Shown one piece after another: positions 47,681 through 58,023 of a stretch of DNA of 64,000 nucleotides. The translations under genes and the position numbers were made by a program. The notes below the pieces were generated by a model. That model was not told where the DNA came from, did no database searches, and saw only the letters and a program-made list of their open reading frames with translations. The stretch is from Enoplosus armatus (taxonomy: Eukaryota > Chordata > Actinopteri > Centrarchiformes > Enoplosidae): NCBI RefSeq assembly GCF_043641665.1, contig NC_092180.1, positions 7,557,891 to 7,621,890 on the forward strand, written 5' to 3'. Numbering within the stretch: the first letter of the stretch is position 1; the number at the start of each line of letters is the position of its first letter.

Positions 47681-50600
47681 ACTCACTCTCTCTCCCCCAT
47701 CATCTCTCAATCGCTCTATAAGTCACTCTCTCTCTGGCAGTGGATTTGTTTCTGGTGTTTTTATGTGTGGTTAGGAGAGATATGAGAAGGGTTGAAATGA
47801 GCTTTGATTGATGTCTTCCTCTCTGTCTCTCTCTCTCTCTCTCTTACCCCAATGCACACACAAACTCCCACTGTGGCTTCTTTAAATCCAGTGATTTAAG
47901 ATGCATACACAGCATTTGTCATCAACTTTAGGATGTTTTTATTTGTTTGAGACACTGTAACATTCAAACTAAGACTAGACATCAGACTGTAATTGTGACA
48001 GAGAAGTCTGGAGTATCGAAACCTGTCAGGTACAGATTTTTCATACCCTTCCTGGACAGAAAAAACATGTATCTTCAAATTTGGTGATTTTGAATGTGAA
48101 TTTTTGTGAAAATTCTCCTACTTATTAAGCTAAATAAACGTTTTAAAGTTAGCTGGACAATGCATCGTCACAAGGCTGAAAACAGGGCTGTTTCTCTGAG
48201 CTCATGAAAAGTTGATTTGTTAGTGATACGTGGTTCTCACAGGACAGCGGCGCTACAAACATATGAGGATTTTATAGAATAAGATGCATCGCTGTAGATT
48301 AAACTACCCAACAGTGTAATTTCCCCCCAGGGATCAATAAAGTATTTCTGATTCTGATTCTGATTCAGTACATAAAGTAGTTCAAAATATTGTCTAAAAC
48401 ACAGCCTTGCCTTGATAGAAGCTACGGTCTTCAAAAACCAAACACGCGGATCGGTGAAAATACAAACTAGGTGACGCATGTACATGTATGACTTTGGATC
48501 ATTTGATAAATAGAGCACAAGACAGAATTTTATCACATGTGGTTGAAGAACCTCCCTAGTTGAGGAATCAAGTCATTATAAAGAATTAAGTTGACTAGAT
48601 CACATACAGAATGTGATTTCAATAAATGAAGTCTCTATTTAACTTCACTGAAAGAAGACAGAAAATTAATGACGCTATGAGAAGAATTGTAATTACTGTT
48701 ATTAAGCACATTTATGCCACTGCATGCAATCTTATTTCTGCTTAGTGGCTCCTATTAGAATATGAACATTAATAAATCACTGGGACATTAATTTTGAGAC
48801 TCAAGCGTAATTACAATAAACAAATAACAGCTTCTGTCAGTGCAAATCTCCCAGCATGCGTCATCAAGTAGTAGAATTTGTTCTGACTAAACATCAGAGC
48901 TGATAAGACCTTACTCTGTGGTTTAAAGGTGCAGTCGTCAGAGGAGAGGAGGGCAGTTCAGGTGACTTTTTGTAAAGTGGATATTAGAGAGCTTCTGGGG
49001 AAAAAAACTTGCCAAGTTGTCTTGATGAGAAAAGACATGCTGCTTCTTCGTCAAGCTTTAAAATCAATCAGACTGTTTTGAAACTGTGTTTTAAATGTCA
49101 GTAATTGTGTGAAACGCGTTATCATGGATCGAAGAATGCACACTGAGAAAGAGGCCTGGTGCTGATGAGTGTAATCCTGCAGATTGTCTGTCCTTCATGG
49201 TGCCTGGTGTTCGAGACCGCCTGCTGTACCGGCCACCGCGCTGCATTTCACGTTGTTTGGTAATATGAAATGTATGTGTTGGAAAAGACAGATGGTGGGA
49301 AGAGTGACAGATGGGAAAATGACCTCCAATGGATTGATATTTACAGTGAAGAGGAAATAAACCAAGGGGGACCCAACACCTACAGTCAGTTGCCATTTTA
49401 TTAGACATGGTATATAAAACTACACTGAGAGGTGTTTCCAATATTTTGTCCAACCCAATTAGAGAAAACAATGATCACTGCAGCCCTTGTTTGTGCTGTT
49501 GAATTGTATTGGGTGTGTTTCTAATATTTATTCTAACCTCAATGACGTGAATGGGGTGGACAAAATAATAGAAACACCTGCCAGTATTTTAATAGCGCCA
49601 CAAGCCTTCATGAAGGCAGGATTTATTGCAGGGCTGTTGCACTAGACTGCATTCGTTTTAGCTACACTGGCAACAGAGTTTATATTTGTGCAATTGAGGC
49701 GCATTTGCACATCTTTAAACATTTCACAAACTTAATGAAAGTAAGAAAAGCCTCTGCAAGCATGCTGTTTTGAAGCTTTATAACTTTGCCAATCTCAGTG
49801 AGCACAAGAGACACCACGGGAACAAATAATGATACTCGTGATGAATGAAGGCAACCGAAGACAACTACCATTATTATGCTTGTCATTTACACTTTGAGGT
49901 CTCTACACAGTAAAAAACCCTGTGAGATAAAACAGAGACTTTGTACCCTGCACATTTATGTTTGAACTAGATTTATGTACCGACTTGGTCACATCTGGTC
50001 TCAAAGCACTTGTTACATTAAAGTGAAATATTTCTACATCTTGTCCTTCTGCTAAACTGAAACCCAGTGTTGTATTATAGTGAGAATATGGGGAGAAACT
50101 AACAGCAAGCTCTCTTGTGGCTATCAATATCTACTAGTATGGAGAGTATGAATATTCTTACATTGCTGATTTTGACTCAACACAAAGTAAAAATACAGAA
50201 GAGTCTTGGTTCTGGGTTTCATTCTGGTTTGAAGGGAAGCTGTGTGAGCTAAGCTACAGAGAATGTGCTCAGCTCTATAGCCTGTCCTCAGCACAACAAA
50301 GCCCAGCTGGAGTTTATTAACTTGTTAGTGGCTTTGCTACTTTTTCTCTGTTTGGTACACCGCAGGCACACACACGCACGCACACACCCGCACACACACA
50401 ATGCACAAAGACAGCCCCACATACATGCACAAACACAACATACAGCAACATTCACAGGCAGAACAAAGACAAAAATCCTTTCAACGTCACTCAAATTCAA
50501 AACTACAATGCAAGAAGGACCTGAACAAAAGGTCAGATCTGGATGTTACGCCCCCACACTCTCACACACAATGGCAATTGAAAACTTTCCAGAAGTGTTA

Positions 50601-53600
50601 CTTCCTCTCCCCTTAACAGCAGTGATTATCCTTTATTATCTGCATAAGGGTGTTGTACAGTTATATATTGACAGGGCTCATTAAGGCATTCCAATGTGCT
50701 TACAGGACCGCTAAGACTGCCATTACATGCCATTACATTTTCTCAGTTTGGCAGCTGGCCCTGCTATTCCTATCAACGTATATACTGTAGCAGGCTCTTC
50801 ACAGTGTCTGAAGTGCTTGGCTTCATGTAATACACATCATGAAACACACTAAGAGCAAAGTCAAATGTCAAACGGTGGAACAGATTCAGATCAGTTACAA
50901 TCAGGGTTGGGGTCTGTCTAATCAGGCAACTCGTGAGGATGATGATGCACCAACTCTGCTGGTTTTATAGGCTCTGCGAGAGGGAAGCCATTTTGTGCAG
51001 CGTGTTTATAGTTCGGAGGAGCCAGGGCTCCTTTGTTGATCTTCACTTGTTGTGAGAAGGCTGAGTTGTTTACAATGAGATAAAGAATTTGCTCGGGAGT
51101 ATGAGCTGGTAAATCTCAGGTTGTGTTTTGATGTGATGAGGCACTTTATTGGTTTCTGTGCTGTAGCTGTTTGGGAACATTAACCACCATGACCTGCTGT
51201 AAATATAGCTGATAATGTATGTGATATACTATCTTTACTGATTCCCTGAGGACATGGGTAAAACTAAATGTACAGCAACGTATTTGTACCGATTAAGTGT
51301 GCTTGCTCAAGGCCACTGATGACATGAGGACTTGAACCCACGACTTCTGGATGCTAGTGTTAGTTGGCCGCTTTGTGACCCACGATAAAATCCAAGAACC
51401 AAAAATGAAGTTGTATATTTGTCAATGATTGTCCTGATGTTTACTGTTGCCTAGTTACTCTTGGATAGGTGAGGGATGGCACAGTTGATTAGATCTATTA
51501 ATTTAACTCACAGTAACGTCTCATATAATAGCCGGATCTCAAATACTGTTTACACTCAGTGATTCATTAATTCAAGTTTGATTTACTTTGCTTTCTTGAT
51601 ATTAGGCTGCTGGTAATTTATCTCAGCACTTCCTACAGATGTTTCACAATAAAACCCTTCATGGGAAGAGAAGGAGTTACTGCTTATGAACCACTGAAAG
51701 TGTTTCAATGTGAAACAGCACCCAAGACGCACTGAGATCCGATCCCTCTGACCACATTCGGAGATAGTATTCTTTTAGCAGTGTGTACGCGAATGTGTCC
51801 CAGGCTACACTGAAGGACCGCCTACTCAACTGATGTCCTCCGCTTAAGTGGAAGTACGTAATTGGTGCGAGGTATATTACGAGTGCGTCAAACATCCTGG
51901 GCAATTTGGTTTGCCTAGAACACGCCAAGGAATAGACCCAGTCTGTATTGTTTTGATTTTGCCCGCACGCCAAGGTCTTTGCAAACTTCCAGCAGACTAG
52001 GCACGAGAAGTGAATTGCTGCCTCCCGTCTGGTTAAAAACAACAACGCATTTGGTTTTTGCAAACGGAAATGATGTACGTGTTTATTTGCACTTGTGATC
52101 AGATCACCCAAGATGCATGTTAATGCCAAGTGTAAACAGGGCTTAAGGATTGTGGAGTTAGTTTCAAGAAACCTTCACTTATATAAACAATTCTGCATGA
52201 ATGAAAGACTCCAAAATAACAACAATCATCAGCCGACGAAATGATTACTTGACAGAAAGAAAATAAATCAGCAACTATTTTGATCAATCGTTTCAGTCAT
52301 ATTTCAAGTAAAACTCAAATATTCACTGATTCCTGCCTCTAAAAGTAGAGGATTTTTGAAAATACTGCTGCTGCCTTACTCCAAAATCTAATCAAATCAT
52401 CCACTGTAGAGAGGCAACCTGTTATGATTGAATAAGTTATTATGTTCACAGTGTAACTGACAGGCAGATGGCACCATGATGACAGGATTCTTGTCCTGGC
52501 AGCAAAGCAAACTGAATGTAGAGCCGAAGATAGATTTTTTTTTTTTCCCTGGGCTTTTAAAAATATACTAAAGACAAATATGACTGTGACCTACTGGCCT
52601 CAATAGGCAGTAAAAAAAACTGTTAACAATGAAACCCAGACGTCTAGTTTTCAAAGAGGTCTCCAAGATTCAGTACACAAAAATAAAATCATGGACTGAC
52701 TCATCTTTGAAGGAAGTGATGTTCTAAACTCTTGATTAGACTGACATTTTTTACCACATGATTTCCCTCCATTGTATGAATATCACAGCAATCTTCCCAT
52801 GTAACAAGCCATTATGCACGAAACGCTCATCAAACGCGAAATGGGCTTGCATCCTTTTACTGAAGATATGGTGATTAAATCATGTATAATGCATGTGCAC
52901 CACAATGATATCCATAATGAGTACAGAGGCATAGTTCTCGGCGGAGGATGGATAATGATGGAGATGAGACTAGAGTTCAACCAGTGAGGTCGCCATGGTA
53001 ATAAAGGAGTAGCTGGTGCAGCCCAGACTGTTGATCAGTTTAGACTGGCAGGGCCAAATTGTGGGCTGACTAACCTTTATCCCACAAACTGATAAGTCTC
53101 AGCAGAGAGCACAAGGCTGCTAGGGAGGGAGGCAGGGGAGGGATAATGACAGGGACAGAGGGAGGTGGTGTGAGGGAGATAATAACTGCGTTTACATGCA
53201 CACAAGAAACCAGGTTATTGTCAGAAATCAGGTTAAGGCAGGAAATCTGATCACCACAATTCCTGGGTTACTGTAAACCTGAATGTACATGCAGCTGGTC
53301 AGAAACCACATTTCTTTCAGACCCCTCTACCATATTTGTGAACCAAGGCTTTGGTTTTAAGTTTAGGATGGTGATATACGCTCCTGCGGCTTTTTAGCAT
53401 TTGGATTGATGTCGCAGTGAGAGGACTGGCTCTGTAGTGAGAGAGCACACAGTTTTCTTCTCACTGTGCATATGTGCAACACTGTGTAAGGCTCAAGCTA
53501 CATTATACACCTTATATTGGTTAGTTACAGTTACTTACTGTGGGGAATGCATATAAAACAAATACAAATCCAGTTTTTATACTTCAAAAGAGAGCCAAGA

Positions 53601-55159
53601 GAAATACAGACAAAATGACTGTTCAAGAACCAGCAAACCCACTGGTTATTAAATGAAAGGCTCTAAAATGTAGGGACTTGGTAAGTCTTAAAATAGTACA
53701 GATCGCGTATAAAGTCAAAAATAAATTACTGCCTGAAAGTGTCCCAAAGTTGTTTAGAAAGCCAACATGAGAGGACAGGTTGAGGAAACAAAAGGTCAGA
53801 ACTACATGTACAGAAATTGTTGTATTTCAGTTGAAGGGGTGAATTTATGGAACAGTTGTCGTGAGGAACTGAAAATGTGCAACACACTTAAAAATAACTT
53901 AATGAACCAATTTAAAAGAAATCATGATCAAAACATCAGCATTAGTACGGTAAGGGACGGTGTAAAATTAGGTCTGATGTTACTTTTTTATTCTATTCTA
54001 ATGGCAGATGCAATAAACTGTAGCTTCAGCTTACACCTTTTCGATCTATTGAAAATCTTTAAGCTGCCAGTACGGTTCAACAGAAGTGCTTGTCGGATGG
54101 TTGAACACCCTTCGAACCTGTGGCCAACAAATTTATCAAAAAACGGCAATCTGACATTCACACACACACTTCTCGCAGCGATTGGCTAGCTGTGTGGAGG
54201 TGAGAAAGTACGCGGGGTTTGAACTTCTCCCTTAAGCCCCTTAAGTCACTTTTGATGTGTACAGACGAGTGCATCACTTGTCTAAAAATGTGCGCCGTTA
54301 TCCCCATATTTAAACAATTATCAAGTCTTGTCCCTCTCCAACGACTGGCATAAACCGACCATTATGCTATGTTGTGTTGTTTTCTACTGCACTGTGTTTT
54401 TGGCAGTCCTTTCCTTCCCTGCAGTTCAGCTGTGGAAACAGACTTGCTCAGACTTATTTATTCCAATTTTAGATGCAAGGACGCACCAAACAAGTAATAA
54501 TCTTTCCTTTCACTGCACTGTCTTAAGTCTGTCATGCACATCCGTTAGAATCCTGGTTAAGCACCGACACGACCCAAAAAAAAAAAAAAAAATCAGCTTT
54601 CTCCAGCAAAAAAAGAGATGTAGCAAACCGGGAGAGCAAGCAAGCAAGTGGGGGAAGGGAGTCAGAAAAAAATTGGAGTGAGAGAGAGAGAAAGGGGAGG
54701 CTAGGCAACAGGAGAGGCAACAACAATGGGGGAGAAAGACAGAGGGAGAGAGAGGGACTGAGCAGTAATCAGGAGATCAGAGAGAAATAAACAAGCAGAG
54801 AAGAGACAGAGTATGTGAAAGAGTTTGATCAGGGAATGAGGGGACTAACGTTGTCTTAAAGTAAGAGAAAAAAAATCTCCCAGCCTGCCCAAGAGGGAGG
54901 AATTACAATTAATCAAGTGGTTTCATTACTGCCCTCCATTATTATTAGGATAAAGAGGGTCATCACCTCCAAGCTGCAGCTGAATTTCATTTTAGAAGCA
55001 AATTCAAATGTTCAGCTTTGTGAAACAATGTGCACCCTCTTCCTCTGGGTTTCTCCTCTCAGTCATCCCTTTCGCTCTCTCTGCCTCTCTGAGAACAATA
55101 CGATCAACATGCATTATTTATTGGAACGTACGTTTGTGTTTTGACAGAACTATGTGCAG

Positions 55160-55206
<47 letters not shown>

Positions 55207-58023
55207 AATGATGTGAATGTGCGATTCAGATTCAAATGACAGGAAGGGTGTGTTCTGCGGGCACAGGTATACGTCGGTGTGATCATCATCACTTTGCATG
55301 CAAATTTTAAGCGAGGATGGCCGCGGAGACAGAGTGAGGATGGAAGACGGAGGGAAAGAAGAGGGATGGAGCATGTGCAGGAAATGGATAGAGTGAGAAA
55401 GGGAGAGGGAAGAGGAGAAAGATGGTGTGATGACAGAGCTGCAGGCGCTGTGTTTGTACATGCATCTGCAGGCAAATTAATCACGAGATGGTCCCCTACT
55501 CCATTAAAATGCTAATGTAGGAAAATCTAGACATTTCCATATATTTGCAATACATCCCAGAGCCCAAGGAGTGTTATTATGCTAAATGCAGGCTGGGTGC
55601 TGGATGCACACCTAATATAACGACAAATCTGACCAAGATCAAGCCAAGATTAAAAGTCTCTTAAGTAGTGAATTAAAGGGCAGACTGGATACAAGACATG
55701 GTGCTTAAACGCAGGGCCTTCATGAAATTACAAAAAACAAGAGTCTGAATATTTGGACTATTTTCTTACTCTGAGTGATGGGGTCTTACATGAACACAAT
55801 GTTTTCTTTGGAACCGTTATTTTACATGAAAGATTTATGTTTTTGTCTCACTGGTTTGAAGTGGGCGAGGCACAGTTGGAAATATGTGATGTCACATGCA
55901 TCCCTGCACCAATCAGGATTTTGCAATATTTTAATCATTTTGTTTATAGGGTTGATATGAATTAAATATGATAAAACCACACCCACGCAGTCCTGATGAA
56001 GCAGAGTTTTTGACTGTTAAACTCTTAATAAATAATACCTATGGATATTTAATGGTATAGAGAAAAACTTCCAAGATTTTTGAAACCACGTTTTTGCTTT
56101 AAGTTCATTCTACAGTACACAGTCAACAGTGTAGGAAAATACACCATTAGTGTAATAATGACTATAAACGTTTGTAAACACAATCAATACAAGGTTTACC
56201 TACATATTAAGGAGCTTGTCTTATTTTGGACTTACCACAGCTATGTGTTAACATTAAGACGTGATGGTGTTATGTTCTCAGCAGTGCTGCAGAGTGACGG
56301 CTCAACTACTGTACTCATAAATTGTCTTGGCCCTCATTACTGACTTAATGTAGTATCCTTGGAGACACCTGAGCTTGTGTAGATAAATGTGGTACTGTCA
56401 ACATATATTGTTGATGGTCTACATGGAGTGATTCATTATTTTCAGTGGCTCCACACTAATGTAAAATTGGTCTCACAGCTAGAAATATATATACGTACAA
56501 TGAAAACATAATGACAATTCATCATGCGGCAACATTGCTCGCCCCATCCAAAACAGATTCCAGCATTACAGTCCATATGTAACCATATAAATATCCAAAA
56601 ATAAGCCATTATTCACCTATAATGAATACTGAAACTTTTTCAGTTACTGAATGTCACTCTCAAAATTACCTTCAGATGCAAAAAAAAAACCCTATATGAC
56701 TCATCAAGCTGGTGACAAAATGAAGGCTCTCTTGCTCATTAATGGAAATAAACACCTGAGAAAGTACAACCACCATTAGGTAAAGTCTTTGAAGTAGAAC
56801 AAGAGAATCTGAAAAGGAAAATTCTGCTTTTATTCTTTTGGATGAAGGCTGGATAAGGCACCCAATTAATATTTTCACTTACACCTCTTGGGAACCAACT
56901 GTGGCCTCTGTCTACTCTGAACTCTCGTGGGAGATCTGAAAATGATATTTCTGCACTAACATTTCTGTGCCCTGTCAACACATTAGCAGGCAGCACAACA
57001 CCAGCACTGGCAGGGAGCCTCTCCACAACAGAGAGGCAAATGTCAATGTTTTCTGTGACTGCTGCCATGATTATTACGGGACGAATATACTGATATAAAT
57101 ATTCACAACCTGGCAGATTTTTTTTTCATTGGACAGTTTGACAGTGAAGATATAGACAGGGAACATATGGAGAGAGGGGGAACACTAAAGTTCCCTGGTC
57201 AATTGCAGTTACTGAATATGATGTGTGTCTTAACCACTAAGCCAACAGGATGCTCCACAACCTTCCATTTCATAGTGTTTTCTTACATTTCTAGTAAGCA
57301 GCTGTGTGCATTCTGGTTTTGTGAAGCTACAAAAAACAAATATATCTTAGTCATGCACTTTGTTTTTTTACACCAAACCGTAAATAAAAATGGTGCTAGT
57401 TGTGTTGAAAATTGAAACCAGGTTTGACTCAATTAATTATTACTCACCAGGAAATTCTTGCTACAAGTTAATCTGACAATCTGACATCACCAACTCTTAC
57501 ACAAAATTCACTCACACGTGCCCTCACCTAGACTGGTTGGCTTGATGAGCTCGTCCAGCATGTCGTAGAAGGGCAGCCTCTGGAGCTTGACATCTGGGTG
57601 GACCGGGTGCAGCGTGGCCGAGGTGGACAGGTGGTGCGTCAGCCCGGTCAACTCGTGTTTCCCTGGGCCGAGCAGTGAGAGGGGCAGTAAGGCAGCGGGC
57701 GATGGGGCTCCACCGTGACCGGCGTGACCTTCATACGCCAGCTGTGTCAGGCCAGCAGGCAGCGCGGCGCCCCCTCCTCCAACCACTCCAGCTGTGGCAG
57801 GGTGGTGTGGTCCGGGCATGGCCAGCTCTGAGTGGGATACCATCTTGGCAGGGAAACGTCGTCGGTAGAGCTCTTTGATCTTCATGTGCACAGCGGGGCT
57901 GCAGCCGGCCTTCAGCAGATGCAGCGCCTTGGTCAGCAGCTCGTGCTTGCGTCCGTGCTTGTTGCGCCCAGCGTAGCCCAGCAGCACCTGCAGCTCCGAC
58001 ACCCGCAGGCTCATCACCATTTG
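37013..58023 (-). CDS. pias1: PIAS1, SUMO E3 ligase / STAT1 inhibitor (coding exons 2 to last)
   Basis: Nuclear SUMO E3 ligase and co-regulator of STAT1, NF-kB and nuclear receptors. Coding exons: 58023-57528, 45523-45439, 45326-45188, 45027-44893, 43796-43691, 42850-42777, 42505-42345, 41261-41125, 40713-40512, 39666-39527, 39005-38965, 37378-37013. Phases match at every join. The sum is 2082 nt, and with a family-typical 8-codon exon 1 the protein would be about 701 residues (human 651). In order: SAP domain with LQVLL ([20 protein letters not shown]), PINIT domain ([15 protein letters not shown]), SP-RING ([18 protein letters not shown] through [15 protein letters not shown]), SUMO-interacting motif [15 protein letters not shown], and a Ser/Thr-rich tail ending IPDVISLD. 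The tail, SIM region and PINIT match PIAS1 better than PIAS2-4. The small first exon was not found and is probably beyond the right edge. Teleosts can have pias1a and pias1b, and which copy this is cannot be decided. Confidence 0.95.
39228..39240. repeat. Poly-C run
   Basis: Intronic C homopolymer of about 12-13 bases between two PIAS1 exons. Confidence 0.7.
40512..40713 (-). other. pias1: PIAS1 SIM / acidic exon with expanded Ser and Pro runs
   Basis: It starts with a Ser run ([20 protein letters not shown]), then the SUMO-interacting core VEVIDLTLD, acidic SSSEDEGQD, a proline run [10 protein letters not shown], and [17 protein letters not shown]. The Pro and Ser runs are longer than in human PIAS1. 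The neighbouring exon continues [20 protein letters not shown]. Confidence 0.9.
42045..42290 (+). repeat. Teleost interspersed repeat, family E
   Basis: Marker strings: 'tttgatattttgggaaataa', 'gctttcttgccaagagatag', 'actctcatgtctgtcaatat', 'ggttagcttagcttagaata', 'aagactgaaaacagctagcc' and 'tggctctgtacaaaggtaac'. This is a common percomorph repeat of unassigned class. It sits in a PIAS1 intron. A second copy in the same orientation is at 46075-46330. Confidence 0.8.
42345..42505 (-). other. pias1: PIAS1 SP-RING exon
   Basis: It encodes [20 protein letters not shown], then [20 protein letters not shown], then [14 protein letters not shown]. The Cys/His pattern C-x4-C-x-H-x2-C and later C-P-V-C is the zinc-binding and UBC9-recruiting SP-RING. 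All expected ligand residues are present, so catalytic function is probably intact. Confidence 0.93.
42674..42701. repeat. (AAAAG)n microsatellite
   Basis: Five to six 'aaaga' units in a PIAS1 intron. Confidence 0.85.
43485..43660. repeat. Possible degenerate DNA-transposon repeat
   Basis: 'atattggcccgctaatatct' at the left and 'tcaatatcggccctgaaacc' at the right resemble fish repeats built on 'ccgatatcgg' motifs. Inverted ends are not clear. Located in a PIAS1 intron. Confidence 0.3.
44406..44430. repeat. (CA)n microsatellite
   Basis: About 12 CA units in a PIAS1 intron. Confidence 0.85.
46075..46330 (+). repeat. Family E repeat, second copy
   Basis: 'caacattttgggaaatatgc', 'ttccaagagttaggtgaaaa', 'actctcatgtcagtttcaag', 'gtttagcttagcttagcata', 'aagactggaatcaaggggaa' and 'gcccggctctgtccaaaggt' parallel the copy at 42045-42290. 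It includes 'ggggaaacagc', which the first copy lacks. Confidence 0.8.
47202..47292. repeat. Long (CA)n microsatellite, about 91 bases
   Basis: The longest dinucleotide array in the window, about 45 units with a CGCG interruption near the left end. Confidence 0.95.
47610..47715. repeat. (CT)n / (CTCA)n microsatellite
   Basis: A CT tract of more than 20 units interrupted by 'cactcactcact', then more CT. A smaller CT run lies at 47819-47844. Confidence 0.9.
48255..48390 (+). repeat. Family C piece split by a short retrotransposon end
   Basis: 'agatgcatcgctgtagatta' then 'aactacccaacagt' is family C. It is interrupted by 'gtaatttccccccagggatc' then 'aataaagtatttctgattct' with the (GATTCT)n-type tail. 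Family C then resumes with 'agtacataaagtagttcaaa'. The duplicated 'agt' at the junctions is compatible with a small target duplication. Confidence 0.6.
49380..49680. repeat. Teleost interspersed repeat, family F
   Basis: 'gccattttattagacatggt' and 'gaggtgtttccaatattttg' begin it. 'gggtggacaaaataatagaa', 'acacctgccagtattttaat', 'ccttcatgaaggcaggattt' and 'gggctgttgcactagactgc' end it. This matches a common fish repeat with inverted 'aggtgtttctattattttgt' ends. It is intronic in PIAS1. Confidence 0.65.
51255..51370 (-). mobile_element. tRNA-derived SINE, reverse orientation
   Basis: On the minus strand 'GGTTCAAGTCC' fits the B-box consensus GGTTCRANYCC exactly. It is followed by 'AGTGGCCTTGAGCAAGCACA', the shared SINE body motif also seen at 11150. 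The A box region ('GCGGCCAACTAACACTAGCA') is decayed. Confidence 0.6.
51700..52146 (-). mobile_element. MITE-like DNA element
   Basis: The right end reads on the minus strand 'TTAAGCCCTGTTTACACTTG', then 'GCATTAACATGCATCTTGGG', then 'TGATCTGATCACAAGTGCA'. This is a fish repeat known by its 'cctgtttacacttggtatta' start and TTAA border. The left end has matching 'cacccaagacgcactgagat' but no clean TTAA. It contains a 150-codon open frame on the minus strand that I take to be fortuitous. Confidence 0.5.
52235..52360 (+). repeat. Family D repeat fragment
   Basis: 'aaataaatcagcaactattt', 'tgatcaatcgtttcagtcat' and 'aagtagaggatttttgaaaa' match the 5' part of family D at 13815. Confidence 0.6.
53187..53330 (+). 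repeat. Possible non-autonomous DNA element
   Basis: 'aactgcgtttacatgcacac', 'ccaggttattgtcagaaatc' and 'tgtacatgcagctggtcaga' resemble the fish repeat starting 'gcgtttacatgcacac' with an inverted 'gtgcatgtaaacgc' end. The right end is decayed. Confidence 0.4.
53640..53960 (+). mobile_element. Decayed non-LTR retrotransposon, 3' end of the reverse-transcriptase ORF
   Basis: Two plus-strand frames give pieces typical of the C-terminus of fish Rex1/L2-type polyproteins. First [20 protein letters not shown] with FRK follows, then after a one-base frameshift and a stop, [20 protein letters not shown] and [18 protein letters not shown]. The order (Y-KAKN-LLPES..KLF, then CISV.G..LWN.L.EE.K) is the family's. 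It is broken by a frameshift near 53760 and no upstream polymerase motifs are present, so it is a dead 5'-truncated copy within a PIAS1 intron. Confidence 0.7.
54574..54592. repeat. Poly-A run
   Basis: A homopolymer run followed by a purine-rich (GA-rich) tract extending to about 54800. Confidence 0.8.
55160..55204. repeat. (GT)n microsatellite
   Basis: About 22 GT units in PIAS1 intron 2. Confidence 0.95.
57118..57256 (-). mobile_element. tRNA-derived SINE with intact A box, reverse orientation
   Basis: On the minus strand the head reads 'GGAGCATCCTGTTGGCTTAG' then 'TGGTTAAGACACA'. It contains TGGCTTAGTGG, a perfect match to the tRNA A-box TRGCNNAGYGG. The body has 'CATATGTTCCCTGTCTATAT' and it ends in an A-rich tail (plus-strand T run at 57118-57126). 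The B box is decayed. It is a different subfamily from the SINE at 34071. It lies about 270 bases from the PIAS1 SAP exon. Confidence 0.7.
57528..58023 (-). other. pias1: PIAS1 exon 2 (SAP domain and start of PINIT region)
   Basis: The exon opens after 'tccatcacag' with [20 protein letters not shown]. It carries the DNA-binding SAP helices and the LXXLL motif. It ends with [20 protein letters not shown] in phase 1. Compared with human PIAS1 it has extra Gly/Ala/Pro-rich stretches (for example [12 protein letters not shown] and [12 protein letters not shown]) in the linker, which accounts for part of the greater length. It is G+C-rich relative to the introns. Confidence 0.93.

Larger units (their letters stand above)
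45524..57527. other. pias1: PIAS1 intron 2 (12 kb)
   Basis: Non-coding between the SAP exon and the third exon. The intron starts with donor 'CTAG|gtgagg' and ends with acceptor 'ctgcag'. I see only repeats, microsatellites and a decayed non-LTR remnant, listed separately. Frames of up to 150 codons here are repeat-derived or chance. Confidence 0.8.

Noticed and set aside
49091..49471. 126-codon minus-strand open frame
   Set aside because: It partly overlaps the family F repeat, has no splice-supported structure and no recognisable domains.
51677..52129. 150-codon minus-strand open frame
   Set aside because: It lies within a MITE-like repeat with a 'ttaagccctgtttacac' border. No protein family is recognisable.
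53767..54189. 140-codon plus-strand open frame
   Set aside because: Its first third is the end of a decayed non-LTR reverse transcriptase, and the rest is unrelated downstream sequence.
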